Assembly (NCBI GenBank): GCA_037367405.1
Contig: JAZKJV010000600.1
Coordinates: 1,550,001 to 1,614,000, forward strand
Length of the DNA stretch: 64,000 bases
Reading direction: 5' to 3'
From: Ottelia alismoides
Lineage: Eukaryota; Streptophyta; Magnoliopsida; Alismatales; Hydrocharitaceae
Positions 45,054-54,744 of this stretch are shown here, one piece after another. Made by a program: the position numbers and the translations under genes. Within the stretch, counting starts at the first letter, position 1; each line of letters begins with the position of its first letter. Below the pieces are notes generated by a model. The model had not been told where the DNA came from and ran no database searches. It saw nothing but the letters and a program-made list of their open reading frames with translations.

Positions 45054-48000
45054 TGTTGACATGCCAAATGATCAAGGCAAAGGTGTCTAGATGGTCGTTG
45101 CGACCTAGATCACCTGGCTATGTCAATCAAGAAAAATCGAACCACTAAATAAATCAAAAATCAATCAAGCATGAATAGCGGTCCTGCTATGTGATTAACA
45201 TGGTATAGCACCCAGGGTCGAACTCAAGGAGCACGGATTGGCCGAGAGGCCTACGAAGTAGTCAAAATAAAAGGAGAAAATCTTTTTAGTGGTTTTAAAT
45301 TTGTTTTATATTTTTTTGGATTTTTAAGTTTATTAAGAAAATGATAAAAACAACCAAGCACACAATTCAACAATTTATTAAAGGTACTAAAAGTCAAGCA
45401 AAAATTCCAACAAAAATATTTTTATATGTTTTATATTTTGTAGTGTTTTTGGTGAATTTTTGAGAATTTTCTGATGTTTATTTTATTTTCTAAAAATCAA
45501 AAAGTTAAGCAAATAGTGGGTACTGTCCAGCCGAGCCAAAAAGCCCTAGATAAAATATCTAAGGGCCTTAAAATGGCCTGGAAGTAATTTTCCTGTAAAG
45601 ATGATAAAACAAGGAGAATTTAGGTACCAATTTTATTATTTTTGGATTTTTAATTTTTTTACTAGAATTTTTATGGGATTTTGAGTTTTTTTTAAGTTTT
45701 TAGTGGTTTTCAGTGGTGAAAAATAGCCAAAATTGGCTAGAAAATCAAACTAAGCAAAACAAACAGTGGACAATTTTTTTGTAATTTTTGGACACTATTT
45801 AATATTTTTTTGTGATTTTTAGAGTTAGACAGTAGCAAAACTGAGTGTTTTTGAATTTTTAAAAATAGCAAACAAAATCAGAAATGTCCTCAAAAATCCG
45901 TGAAAATCCAACACCATGGCAGGAGCCATGCGTCAAATTCTCATTGGATTTGGAGGTGATTTGATATTTTATTCAAAAATAAAAAGAGGGTACTGTGCAC
46001 AGGGATTGAAATGCAAATACCCAAAGTTCTGGGGTCCCGGTGCAATTAACCCAGCAAAACATGCGCCACGCGCGTGCCTGGGGCACTCAGGGACCTAAAT
46101 GTAACAAAAATAAGTCCCGAGGGCTTATTGATAACACGTACCAAAAGTCCAGGGGCCTCACTTGCAAATTACCCAAGAAATATCACACATGTGTAAATCA
46201 AGCACGCACAGGGGTATAAGTGCAAATATCTAAAAACTTTCATTCATTTCATAGCAACCAGAACTACAAGGGCATATGCTGCAAATAACCCAAAATATCA
46301 CGTGGCGAAGCACGTGTCCACAACAGGCAAGGGTATAAATGCAAATAACATGAAGCTCAGGGTCCTCTATGCAAATAAACCTAAAACTAAACAACTAATT
46401 TAACTATTTACAGGACTAATACGAAATAAAACAAAGATAAGGGCCTAAGGGTAAATTACCCTTTATTAACCGGAGCGGCTGGATGACTGCCACGTGTAGA
46501 TCTGACGGTCCAGATGGGGGTGGCTCTCCAGCGCTGGGACTGCTCTGGCTGATCCAACGGTCGAGGCCAGGACACGTGTGGATCTGACGGTCCGGATCGA
46601 ACTCCTCAGATCTGACGTCAAAGGGCGCTCCAGGAACCAACGGTAGAGATGGCGTCTGGAGCTGGAGACTGATCCAACGACGCTGGAGGATGCTGGAAGA
46701 ACTGGTCCCCGGCGAGCTTCGCCGGGCTCGTGCGGGCGTTGGCCTCCTCCTCGGAGTGCTCTGATGGTCGGAGAAGAAAGCTGGTGCGCTCATGCGTCTG
46801 CTGCGATGCTCTGATGATCGGCCCGAGCTCCGCTGAGCTCGGGCGAGGTCGACGGAGCTGGTCTTCTGGCTGAATGACGGAGAGCCTCAGATGGCCCTCG
46901 TTCTGACCTGCAAAGTGAACCAAAAGACTCGCGGGTCGAGGGCAAATTGCCTCGACCCGGTTAGGCGATGTGGAGGTGGCTGGTGCGTCGGGACGGCGGG
47001 CTCCGGCGAAAGTGGTGGACGGAGGAGCCCGGTTCCCAGCTCCTGTGCGAGCTGGGTTGGGTGAGTGGGTGCAGAAGGTGCGTCAGGAGGAGGTGAGGAT
47101 GTGGGTCGGTTCTGATGATCGAGATGGGTGGCTGGATGATCGGAATCGAAGAAATACGTCGACGACGAAAATTGGGCGTAACTGGAAATCGAAGGAAATG
47201 GGAATGCTAAATGGCTACCTGAATGGTCGAAGAGACTGTGGCGGAGCTGGGGAAGCTCCCGGTCTTGGCCTCAAGGGACGTCTCGGCCCGAGGTTCAAAG
47301 CTCGCTCAGGTGGCGGAGCTACGGCAGCTACGCCGCCGGATCAATGGAATCCTCCTCCTCGCCTCGCTGCAACAGGTGGAGGCGCTCGCTGTCACTCTCG
47401 CGGTCTCTCTGGAGCTCACAGGGAAGGAGGCGAATGGCCAAAGATGGAGAGAGAAGGTGGCGGAGCAGCGGCTTTATAAGGCTAGGGGTCCGAGAAGAAT
47501 GGGTCCGGGCAAGCTCAGGAGCGCGCGGATCCCGAGGGAGCGGCTCCGGCGAGGATGTCGGATGCACGGCGAAGGATTCGGACCCGGGGTTTGGCGGATT
47601 GGTGATCGGGTCGAGCGGGTAATAATTGGAGAAATCGGGTCCGCTGCTCAGACCTGTGGGAAGTGGTCCTGGGGGGGCTAGTTGACCGGGCGGTCAACAT
47701 CCCCAGGACCCAATGGAATCAGGCCGCGTGGCTAAACTTTGAAGCTCAAAAATAAGGTAGCAAACGGCCGATTTTGCAAAAACTTAAAACATGAATTATT
47801 TTTATTTTATTTTTTTCTATTTTTTGGTGATTTTTAATTAATTTTTGGAAATAAAAATAGGCTATATACATAATATGTACTAGATATAGGTATATACAAT
47901 ATATATAGGGTTTTGATTTTTGGTTTTTATATATTATTTTTATACAATTTTATCCTTATTTTATATTTTATTTATTTATAGAATAAAATAAGGAATAAAA

Positions 48001-48663
48001 AGGTATTTTTATTTTATTTTTATTATTTATGTACATAGGTAAAATAAATATATATACATCTATATACATTGTATATGTACAATGTATTTTTATATTTTTA
48101 ATTTTTCTATTTTTATTTTGTTTTGATTTTTAATTGTTTTTATTTTATTTATTTACAATATATAACATAGACTATTTACAAAAATTATAAAAATTACTTT
48201 TATATATTTACAAAGCTAAATAAATATATAGGTGTGGTTTATGTACATGATGAAAGGGAGTATTTTTGATCTTTTTGATTTTTAACTTTTTATTTTGTTT
48301 TTATATTTTTATAAATATATACAAGTATTTACAAGCATATTTTTGGGTGAGGAAAATATAGTTTTATTTATTTACACAAATATTTACACATGAGCCCCTA
48401 TCTCCCTCTACTTTGGCTTTTATGCGGTCAGGCCCATGCTGAGCCCTCCCTTGGGTTAGGTTGCTCAATATTTATTCTAAATATTTCCCTCTTTTTCTTT
48501 TTAATCTTTATTCTTTTATTTTTGCACAAAAACATGCTAATTATAGGTTTTTACACAATGCATGCTTTTGGTAATTATTTATATTTACATATATCTACAT
48601 GCATTTGCAAATGTTTTTGTAGCTAAAATATAAGAATAAAGAGTGATGAATGGGTATTCATCA
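45054..48663 (-). repeat. Element A 3' LTR
   Basis: Near-identical direct copy of 58993-62598. On the minus strand it starts with TGATGAA-n6-TTCATCA and ends GTCAACA. The U3 part is AT-rich, then a GC-rich section (46440-47700) carries the TATA box, and the rest has repeated short units ending in TGCAAAT. Reading frames in the GC-rich part are by-products of composition. Confidence 0.95.
47472..47478 (-). promoter_or_regulatory. Putative TATA box, element A 3' LTR
   Basis: TATAAAG on the minus strand inside CCTTATAAAGCC, about 1.19 kb from the LTR start. Confidence 0.55.
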
Positions 48664-48677
48664 CCCCCCTATACTTA
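48664..48677 (-). other. Element A polypurine tract
   Basis: TAAGTATAGGGGGG on the minus strand directly abuts the 3' LTR. Upstream on the same strand lies the hairpin TTTGCTA-AGGGA-CTAGCAAA, also present before the B tract. Confidence 0.9.
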
Positions 48678-48679
48678 GC

Positions 48680-49830
48680 TTTGCTAGTCCCTTAGCAAAC
48701 ACTTATTTGAAAAAGAAGTGAAAAAGAAAGAAAGAAAAAGAAAAAGAGGATGTACATGGATCAAGGTTGATTATTAAACTTGCCTTCATCAAATTGGGGG
48801 ATGGAGCTCGATCAGATCTTTGGATTATTAATGTGTCGGAACCTTATTTAGACTTAAGCTTGAAACTCAACAGTCTCTAAGTTCCACCAATCTATGGGCA
48901 AGACTCCTCAATAAACCAGATCAGAACAAGTCTACATACACAAACTCTAATGACCATGAATCTTTCCATGCAGTGTAAGTGATATGTGGCTCCCCACCTC
49001 AGAAGTAACAAAGAAACAACCTCCCTCAACCTGGTAACTCTAATGCCTCGGTCTAGCAACTCTTTCCTAGAGAAGCGGGGTATTCCCTTCTAAGTTCAAG
49101 TGCAACCGGCTCAAGAACAGGGGGAAGAAGTATAGACTTTTGGAAGCTCAGCCAGTGTAGCTAAGTCTCCCGCTGCAAGCTTCATGAGATGTAACATGGA
49201 TACCATAAGCTTTTGCTTTATTTGACTATATACACTCCGGTGGGGTTATTAAATTTTCAATCCGACCCACCACTTTTTTTGGAGTTCTTTTTGCATTTTG
49301 CATTTTTTTCAAGGACTTCTATACAACATATCTACATGGTGCAGCATATATACAAGAAATTTTCCTCTTGAGCCAGTAGACTATCCCTCTTTTGAAGCTT
49401 TATTGCAACCCACAGCTTCTGTCTTTAGCCTTCATCACCACTAGACCAAGTTGAGACGCACTTCCTTCACTAGAAGAAGAAGAGAGGTTCCGCCTAGAAG
49501 TACTACCCTCATATGCTACCCCAAGCCAAAGGAAACTGCCTCCTCACCACCTCATCCGTGGAGAGCCATGTGTAAAGTGCTGGTGCAAGTCAAGCCATTG
49601 TCTCTAAGAGTCATGCGTGTGTTCTTAAGTGCTCTACTTAGGCTCATCAAGATGACATATGCTCATAGCCTAGTGGACTCAAAGAATTAAGTCCTTATGG
49701 ACCTGAAAAGCCTTAACCCTAAGTCCTATAAGGTTCCTCTTAAAGTTAAGTGGATTAAGATCTTATTCAAGCTCCATTTCTCAATTTAATTCCAAGCTTA
49801 GTTTAAATGTCAACTCTCATCCAGAAAAAC
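48680..49830 (-). other. Conserved non-coding 3' block (element A)
   Basis: Counterpart of 21700-22830 in element B. Aligned sense frames share the same stops, including a cluster after 'PKVYTSSP', so the block is not protein coding. The antisense strand is partly open in both copies, but this follows from nucleotide identity and is not independent support for a gene. Confidence 0.75.
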
Positions 49831-50200
49831 TATATACATATGTACACAAAATGCTTATTTACACAAATTTTACAATCGTACAAAATTTTTGAAAAATGTT
49901 TTGAAATCATGGATGAATGATGCATGAGGTGCAAGTTTTGCAAGAAGCTATTTACACATATTTACACAAGATTTTTGCAAACTTTTGATTTTCAAAACAT
50001 TTTGGAAAAACTTTGTACTATATGCATAATTTTGATACAAAAATATTTACACAAGCTTTACACAAAAATATTTTTGAAATCATTTTTACAAAAATACTTT
50101 GTACACTAGCTATGTATGTGCATGACAAAGAAGTTTATGTACATGAAAAAAATTTTAATTTTTGTGGTTTTTAGCCATTTTATTTATTAACACACTCACA
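49831..50200 (-). other. AT-rich region of element A, no gene seen
   Basis: Short repeats of 'tacacaaa' and 'ttttgaaa' type, without supported reading frame. Confidence 0.5.
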
Positions 50201-50206
50201 CAAAGT

Positions 50207-50610
50207 ACGAGTTATGGCTAAAGTATATATGAAATATATACACCCCCCCTATACTTAGCTCGAACGATGTCCTCAGAGTGATCAAGAGCGATGAAGAAGA
50301 CATAACTCGTGCTTAGTAAAAGGGAAGTGAAAAGGAATGGTTGAGTACAGAAACGAATGAATGAATAGAATGAGGGGGACTCGGTGGTTTCCCCCTATAC
50401 TTAGGATTAACTAATCCTAAGTATAGCAAGCTGTACATGAAGGGAAATCCGAGTGAAGAAGATACAGAGTCTGGACTCTGCCCCCCCTATACTTAGGGTA
50501 AAATATCCCTAAGTATAGGCAGCAAAACAGGAGCAGAAAGCATGAAAAGAATACCCGCAGGTCCTACATCCCCCCTATACTTAGGGTAAAGTACACCCTA
50601 AGTATAGCAT
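50207..50610 (-). repeat. Polypurine-tract hairpin array and fold-back (element A)
   Basis: Hairpins at about 50575-50607, 50487-50519 and 50395-50427 have arms CTATACTTAGG(G/A) and (T/C)CCTAAGTATAG; on the minus strand two of the three are followed by runs of five or six G-type bases read as CCCCC on the + strand. The fourth copy (50244-50310) lies in a larger fold-back: ACGAGTTATG at 50310-50301 (minus) can pair with 50271-50262 or perfectly with CATAACTCGT at 50216-50207. Confidence 0.85.
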
Positions 50611-50738
50611 AATCATAAGATGAGAAAAGGGATGTGGGACTAAAGAATAGAATGATATGGACAACTGGATCTATACAAGTCGGAAGAACAGTGATAATCA
50701 GGCGTGAGATGCAAAAGATGTGAGTCAAAGACCACATC

Positions 50739-51806
50739 TCACGCAAAATGAATAGGGGCAACAATAACGTCCCGCGGCTCATGATCTAGAAATGGCTTGA
50801 GCCGCTGGCCGTTCACTCGAAAGGTACTCTCAGAAGACAACTCGGATATATCAATGCTACCATTGTCGTGTACCTTTCTGACCAAGTAGGGTCCCTTCCA
50901 TTTGCTCTGCAGCTTCCCTGGAAACAAACGAAGCCTCGCATCAAACAGCCATACTCTCTGTCCAATTTCAAAATGCTTGTGGCTGATATGAGAATCATGC
51001 CACTCCTTCACTCTCTTTTTGTACTGTAGGCTGTTTGAGAAAGTTGTATCTCTAAGCTCCTCCAGGGCAGCTAACTCTGCCCTCCTCTGGTCTCCTACAC
51101 CATCTGGATCCATAAGAATATCTGTGACTGCCCAAAGTGACTTGTGCCTCAGCTCAACAGGTAAATGGCACGGCTTGCCATATACGAGGCGAAAGGGAGA
51201 TGTGCCTAATGGAGTCTTGAAAGACATCCTATATGCCCACAAGACCGAGTCCAAAAGCTGTGACCAATCCTTTCGGTCAGGGCGGACGACTTTCTGCAAG
51301 ATAGTCTTGATCTCCCTATTCGACACCTCAACTAGACCATTCGTCTGTGGATGGTAAGGTGTGGCAACACGATGGTCTATACTGAACTCGCTAGCAAGGG
51401 CCTTCATCTGGTCGTTGATGAAATGAGACCCCCCATCAGAAATCAGAACTCGTGGAACCTCGAACCGCGTGATGATGTGCTTCCTCAGAAATCTGCAAAC
51501 TATCCTCGCATCAGCGGTTCGGGTGGGGATGGCCTCAACCCAACGACTAACATAATCGACGGCCAACAGAATGTACTCAAATCCCTGACTCTTAGGGAAT
51601 GGACCCATGAAATCGATGCCCCATGCGTCAAAAACCTCACAGAAGTGAATGGGCTGCATCGGCATCATATCACGCTGTCCACAAGTGCCCATCCTCTGAC
51701 AGTCAGTACACCTCTTCACGAACTCATCAGAGTCCTTGAAGAGGGTAGGCCACCACAAGCCGGATTGGAGCACTTTCTGTGTCGTTCTCCTCCCAGAATG
51801 ATGTCC
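50739..51806 (-). pseudogene. int: Integrase of element A (in frame with RT, after one stop)
   Basis: Inserts the cDNA copy into host DNA. The open part is 51773-50739 (344 residues). The zinc-binding HHCC region is divided: its histidines lie upstream of and at the TGA at 51809-51807, its CTDC pair is at residues 22-25. The catalytic core is complete: D54 in GIDFMGPF, D113 in ISDGGSHF and E149 in NGLVEV, a D,D-35-E triad. The C-terminus has the W-x-GPY motif (KWKGPYLV) and no chromodomain, as in Athila. Same frame as the RT reading frame. Apart from the stop, no missing key residue is seen. Confidence 0.9.
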
Positions 51807-54107
51807 TCATGCCTCAAGCTTGTGGCAGTAAGCGAGGACGCTATGGTGTTCCTCCTGAGGAATACACCGACGCCAGACGCTATCCCCTCCTTCGTGGTAA
51901 AGGATGGGATCCTCCCAGTGGTAGGACTTGGCCCTCGCAAGGAAGGTCTCAAGCCTCTGCCTGGGCCAATCCTGTGGGACTTTCCCAGCAACGAGAAAGT
52001 TCACAATATCGGCATACCACGGGAGTGAGGCGATAGCAAGGATCGCCTCATCTGGGAAGGTATCTCGAATGGCATCAATCTGCTCAGACTCCTCAGGCTG
52101 CTCTAAACGGGAGAGGTGATCCGCCACCACATTCTTGACTCCAGGCTTATCCTTGATCTCAATGTCGAACTCCTGGAGTAGAAGGATCCATCTAGTCAAT
52201 CTGGCCTTGGCATCCTTCTTTGCCATGAGGTACCTGATGGCGGTGTGATCTGTGTACAAAGTCACTCTAGATCCAATGATATAAGATCGAAACTTATCTA
52301 GGGCGAACACTACGACTAGCATCTCCTTCTCTGTGACCGTGTAATTCTGCTGTGCGGAATCCAATGTGCGGCTAGCGTAGTGGATAGCAAACGGAACTCC
52401 ATCCCTCCTCTGTCCCAGCACTGCCCCTACGGCAAAATGGGAGGCGTCCGTCATGATCTCGAATGGGAGAGACCAATCAGGCGGCTGGAGAACAGGAGCC
52501 TCAATAACACACTGCTGGAGAGTCGCAAAGGACGAGAGACACTTGTCATCGACAAGGAACTCGGTGTCTTTCGTCAAGAGGTCAGTCAACGGTCGGGCAA
52601 TCCTGCTGAAATCCTGAATAAATCTCCTATAAAATCCAACGTGCCCCAGGAATGACCGTAGCTGCCTCAAATTGGACGGCGGTGCGAGTTTTCTAATGAC
52701 ATCAACCTTGGCCGGATCAACCTCCATGCCCCTGTTGGAGATGATGTGGCCAAGCACCGTCCCTTGAGTCACCACAAAGTGACTCTTCTCCCAAGATAGA
52801 ACCAAATGGTACTCAATACATCGCTGGAGTACTCGGTCTAGGCAGTCAAGACAGGAGTCGAATCCGTCGCCGTAGACCGAGAAATCATCCATGAAGACCT
52901 CCAAACACTCCCCTACCATGTCCGAAAAGATCGACAGCATGCACCTCTGAAAAGTCGCAGGGGCATTGCATAGCCCAAATGGCATGCGTCGAAAGTCATA
53001 TGTACCAAAGGGACAGGTAAAGGTGGTCTTCTCCTGATCCTCAGGAGCGATGGCCACCTGGTTGTAGCCCGAGTACCCATCCAGGAAGCAATAATGGCTC
53101 TTCCCTACCAGTCTCTCAATGATCTGGTCAATAAAAGGCAGGGGGGAATGGTCCTTCTTGGTGGCCTGGTTGAGTCTCCTGTAGTCAACACAGACCCTCC
53201 AAGAGGTGGGTACTCGTGTAGCAATCTCCTCTCCCGACTCACTGATCACAGTCGTGATGCCCGTCTTCTTGGGCACCACATGCAAGGGGCTCACCCACTT
53301 GGAGTCGGAAATGGGATAAATAAAATCTGCAGTCCACCATTTTGAGATTTCCTTCATCACAACCTCTCTTAGGTTGGGGTTTAGCCGCCGCTGGAACTCA
53401 CGCGACGGCTTCGCCCCCTCCTCAAGATAGATATGGTGGGAGCACACTGATGGACTAATCCCATGGAGGTCTGCTACGCTCCATCTGATTGCCTTGCGGT
53501 TCTTTTCAAGAACCCCCATCAAACGAGATTCCTGCTCTCCAGTCAGATCGGCAGAGATGATGACTGGGTACATCTCAGGCTCGCCCGCAAGGAACCGATA
53601 CTTCAGCGAAGTAGGGAGCGGCTTCAGCTCTGGACAGCTGGGCGCTGGCAATTCTGGCTTCGGAAGAAAATGTGTCAATGCTGCTAAGTCTGCCAAATCT
53701 GCCTGGGAGAAAGAAAGTGAACTCTCGCAAACTGGATTAGGAGAAGGCTGCTCAACTGTGCTGTCTCTGATCTGCTCTGCATCTGCCTCCTCCTCATCTG
53801 TAGGCTCAGGTGGACTCAAGTCTGGCATCTGATCGTCGCAATATGCCCAATCAGACTCTGAATCCGAGGGATCTGCATCCAAAAAGGTGGCATCAGTACC
53901 ACCGTAACACAAGGTGGCCTCAGCACCACCATCACTAAAATCCGTATCGCAATCAAGGACCGGCTCTGCTGCCTCTGTGGTATCCTGAACCAGGGCTGTG
54001 CTCTCCGGACTCTCCTCTGCTATCATCTCGGCATCAGCTGTATCTGAAAATGAGAGGATGACCTGTGCTGCAGGATCTGCCCATGCTGCATCGTCATCAG
54101 TGATCAC
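51807..54107 (-). CDS. pol: Reverse transcriptase-RNase H of element A
   Basis: Copies the element RNA to DNA and removes RNA from the hybrid, in the cytoplasmic particle. 766 codons are open from the first Met at 54107. Residues 1-140 are an acidic linker; the reverse transcriptase runs from about 195 to 480, with [20 protein letters not shown], the [11 protein letters not shown] box, catalytic FMDD at 405-408 and VLGHIIS. RNase H follows with MTDAS (D553), the TEKEM glutamate near 594, YTDH (D near 620) and DHLSRLE near 663. The FMDDFSVYG form is characteristic of Athila. The frame differs from that of the protease. It ends at a TGA, with integrase continuing in the same frame. Confidence 0.93.
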   Translation of the reverse strand: MITDDDAAWADPAAQVILSFSDTADAEMIAEESPESTALVQDTTEAAEPVLDCDTDFSDGGAEATLCYGGTDATFLDADPSDSESDWAYCDDQMPDLSPPEPTDEEEADAEQIRDSTVEQPSPNPVCESSLSFSQADLADLAALTHFLPKPELPAPSCPELKPLPTSLKYRFLAGEPEMYPVIISADLTGEQESRLMGVLEKNRKAIRWSVADLHGISPSVCSHHIYLEEGAKPSREFQRRLNPNLREVVMKEISKWWTADFIYPISDSKWVSPLHVVPKKTGITTVISESGEEIATRVPTSWRVCVDYRRLNQATKKDHSPLPFIDQIIERLVGKSHYCFLDGYSGYNQVAIAPEDQEKTTFTCPFGTYDFRRMPFGLCNAPATFQRCMLSIFSDMVGECLEVFMDDFSVYGDGFDSCLDCLDRVLQRCIEYHLVLSWEKSHFVVTQGTVLGHIISNRGMEVDPAKVDVIRKLAPPSNLRQLRSFLGHVGFYRRFIQDFSRIARPLTDLLTKDTEFLVDDKCLSSFATLQQCVIEAPVLQPPDWSLPFEIMTDASHFAVGAVLGQRRDGVPFAIHYASRTLDSAQQNYTVTEKEMLVVVFALDKFRSYIIGSRVTLYTDHTAIRYLMAKKDAKARLTRWILLLQEFDIEIKDKPGVKNVVADHLSRLEQPEESEQIDAIRDTFPDEAILAIASLPWYADIVNFLVAGKVPQDWPRQRLETFLARAKSYHWEDPILYHEGGDSVWRRCIPQEEHHSVLAYCHKLEA

Positions 54108-54135
54108 AAAATCACAGTCCCGGTGGATGTCTGGC

Positions 54136-54744
54136 TCAGCGTCTGTCAGCTACTCTGAATCGGTACTGGCCTCTGAGCGTGCTCTCTCTGGCTCTGTAGT
54201 CCTCGACCGTCTCTATTTGTATACTCTCGCCCTCGACGCGAAAGTACACCTTCCCGCTATCATGATCAGTCACCGCTTTGGCTGTGGCCAAGAATGGACG
54301 ACCAAGGATGATGGGGGTATCGGCCACTGAATCAGGGATCTCCATGTCCAACACTACGAAGTCCACGGGGAATTTCAGGCCCCGAATCGTGACGATAACA
54401 TCTCGCAACAACCCCTTCGGCCTCTTGACAGATCGATCAGCAAACTGAAGGACTGTCCTGCTCTGTCGAAGAGTACCCAACTCGAAGCGGTCGAGAAGGG
54501 CTGCCGGAAGAAGGTTGATCGACGATCCGCTATCCAATAGAGTCCGGTCGAACCTCTGCTCACTAATCTGACATCTGACATACGGTGCCCCTGAATCTGG
54601 CCTCTTGGCCGGCAGACAGTTCTGGATCGCAAAACACGTGGCTTTCGTCAGCACATGGATCTCTGAAGTGTGGTTCCTCCTCCTCCTCCTCCTGATTGTG
54701 GTCCTGTCTCTCAAAGATCGCTGAAGAAGGGGGATGTGCTGCAA
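54136..54744 (-). CDS. Aspartic protease of element A
   Basis: Cleaves the Gag-Pol polyprotein; acts as a dimer. The 202-codon frame has a basic stretch (RRRRRR near residue 18-23), the catalytic LLDSGSS (Asp near 72), [11 protein letters not shown] and the flap/dimer region [11 protein letters not shown]. It aligns with the protease of element B throughout. It lies in a different frame from gag, overlapping the end of gag by about 180 bases, and in a different frame from reverse transcriptase, so Gag-Pol synthesis from this copy would need frame changes; whether any is natural or damage cannot be told from one copy. Confidence 0.88.
   Translation of the reverse strand: MQHIPLLQRSLRDRTTIRRRRRRNHTSEIHVLTKATCFAIQNCLPAKRPDSGAPYVRCQISEQRFDRTLLDSGSSINLLPAALLDRFELGTLRQSRTVLQFADRSVKRPKGLLRDVIVTIRGLKFPVDFVVLDMEIPDSVADTPIILGRPFLATAKAVTDHDSGKVYFRVEGESIQIETVEDYRARESTLRGQYRFRVADRR

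Noticed and set aside
46970..47681. Overlapping reading frames of 150-170 codons in the LTR of A (also 60905-61616)
   Set aside because: Both LTR copies carry them because the LTRs are near-identical. The section is GC-rich, several frames on both strands are open at once, and no domain or composition typical of a protein is seen.
49451..49690. Open frame antisense to element A, partly matched antisense in B (22083-22289)
   Set aside because: Amino-acid similarity follows from nucleotide identity of the conserved block; frames are not open over the same span, and there is no start-to-stop conservation.
48664..50738. An env-like gene downstream of integrase, as some Athila elements have
   Set aside because: No reading frame with signal peptide or membrane segment is present on the sense strand. 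The space is occupied by the hairpin array, AT-rich sequence and the conserved block, whose sense stops are shared with B.
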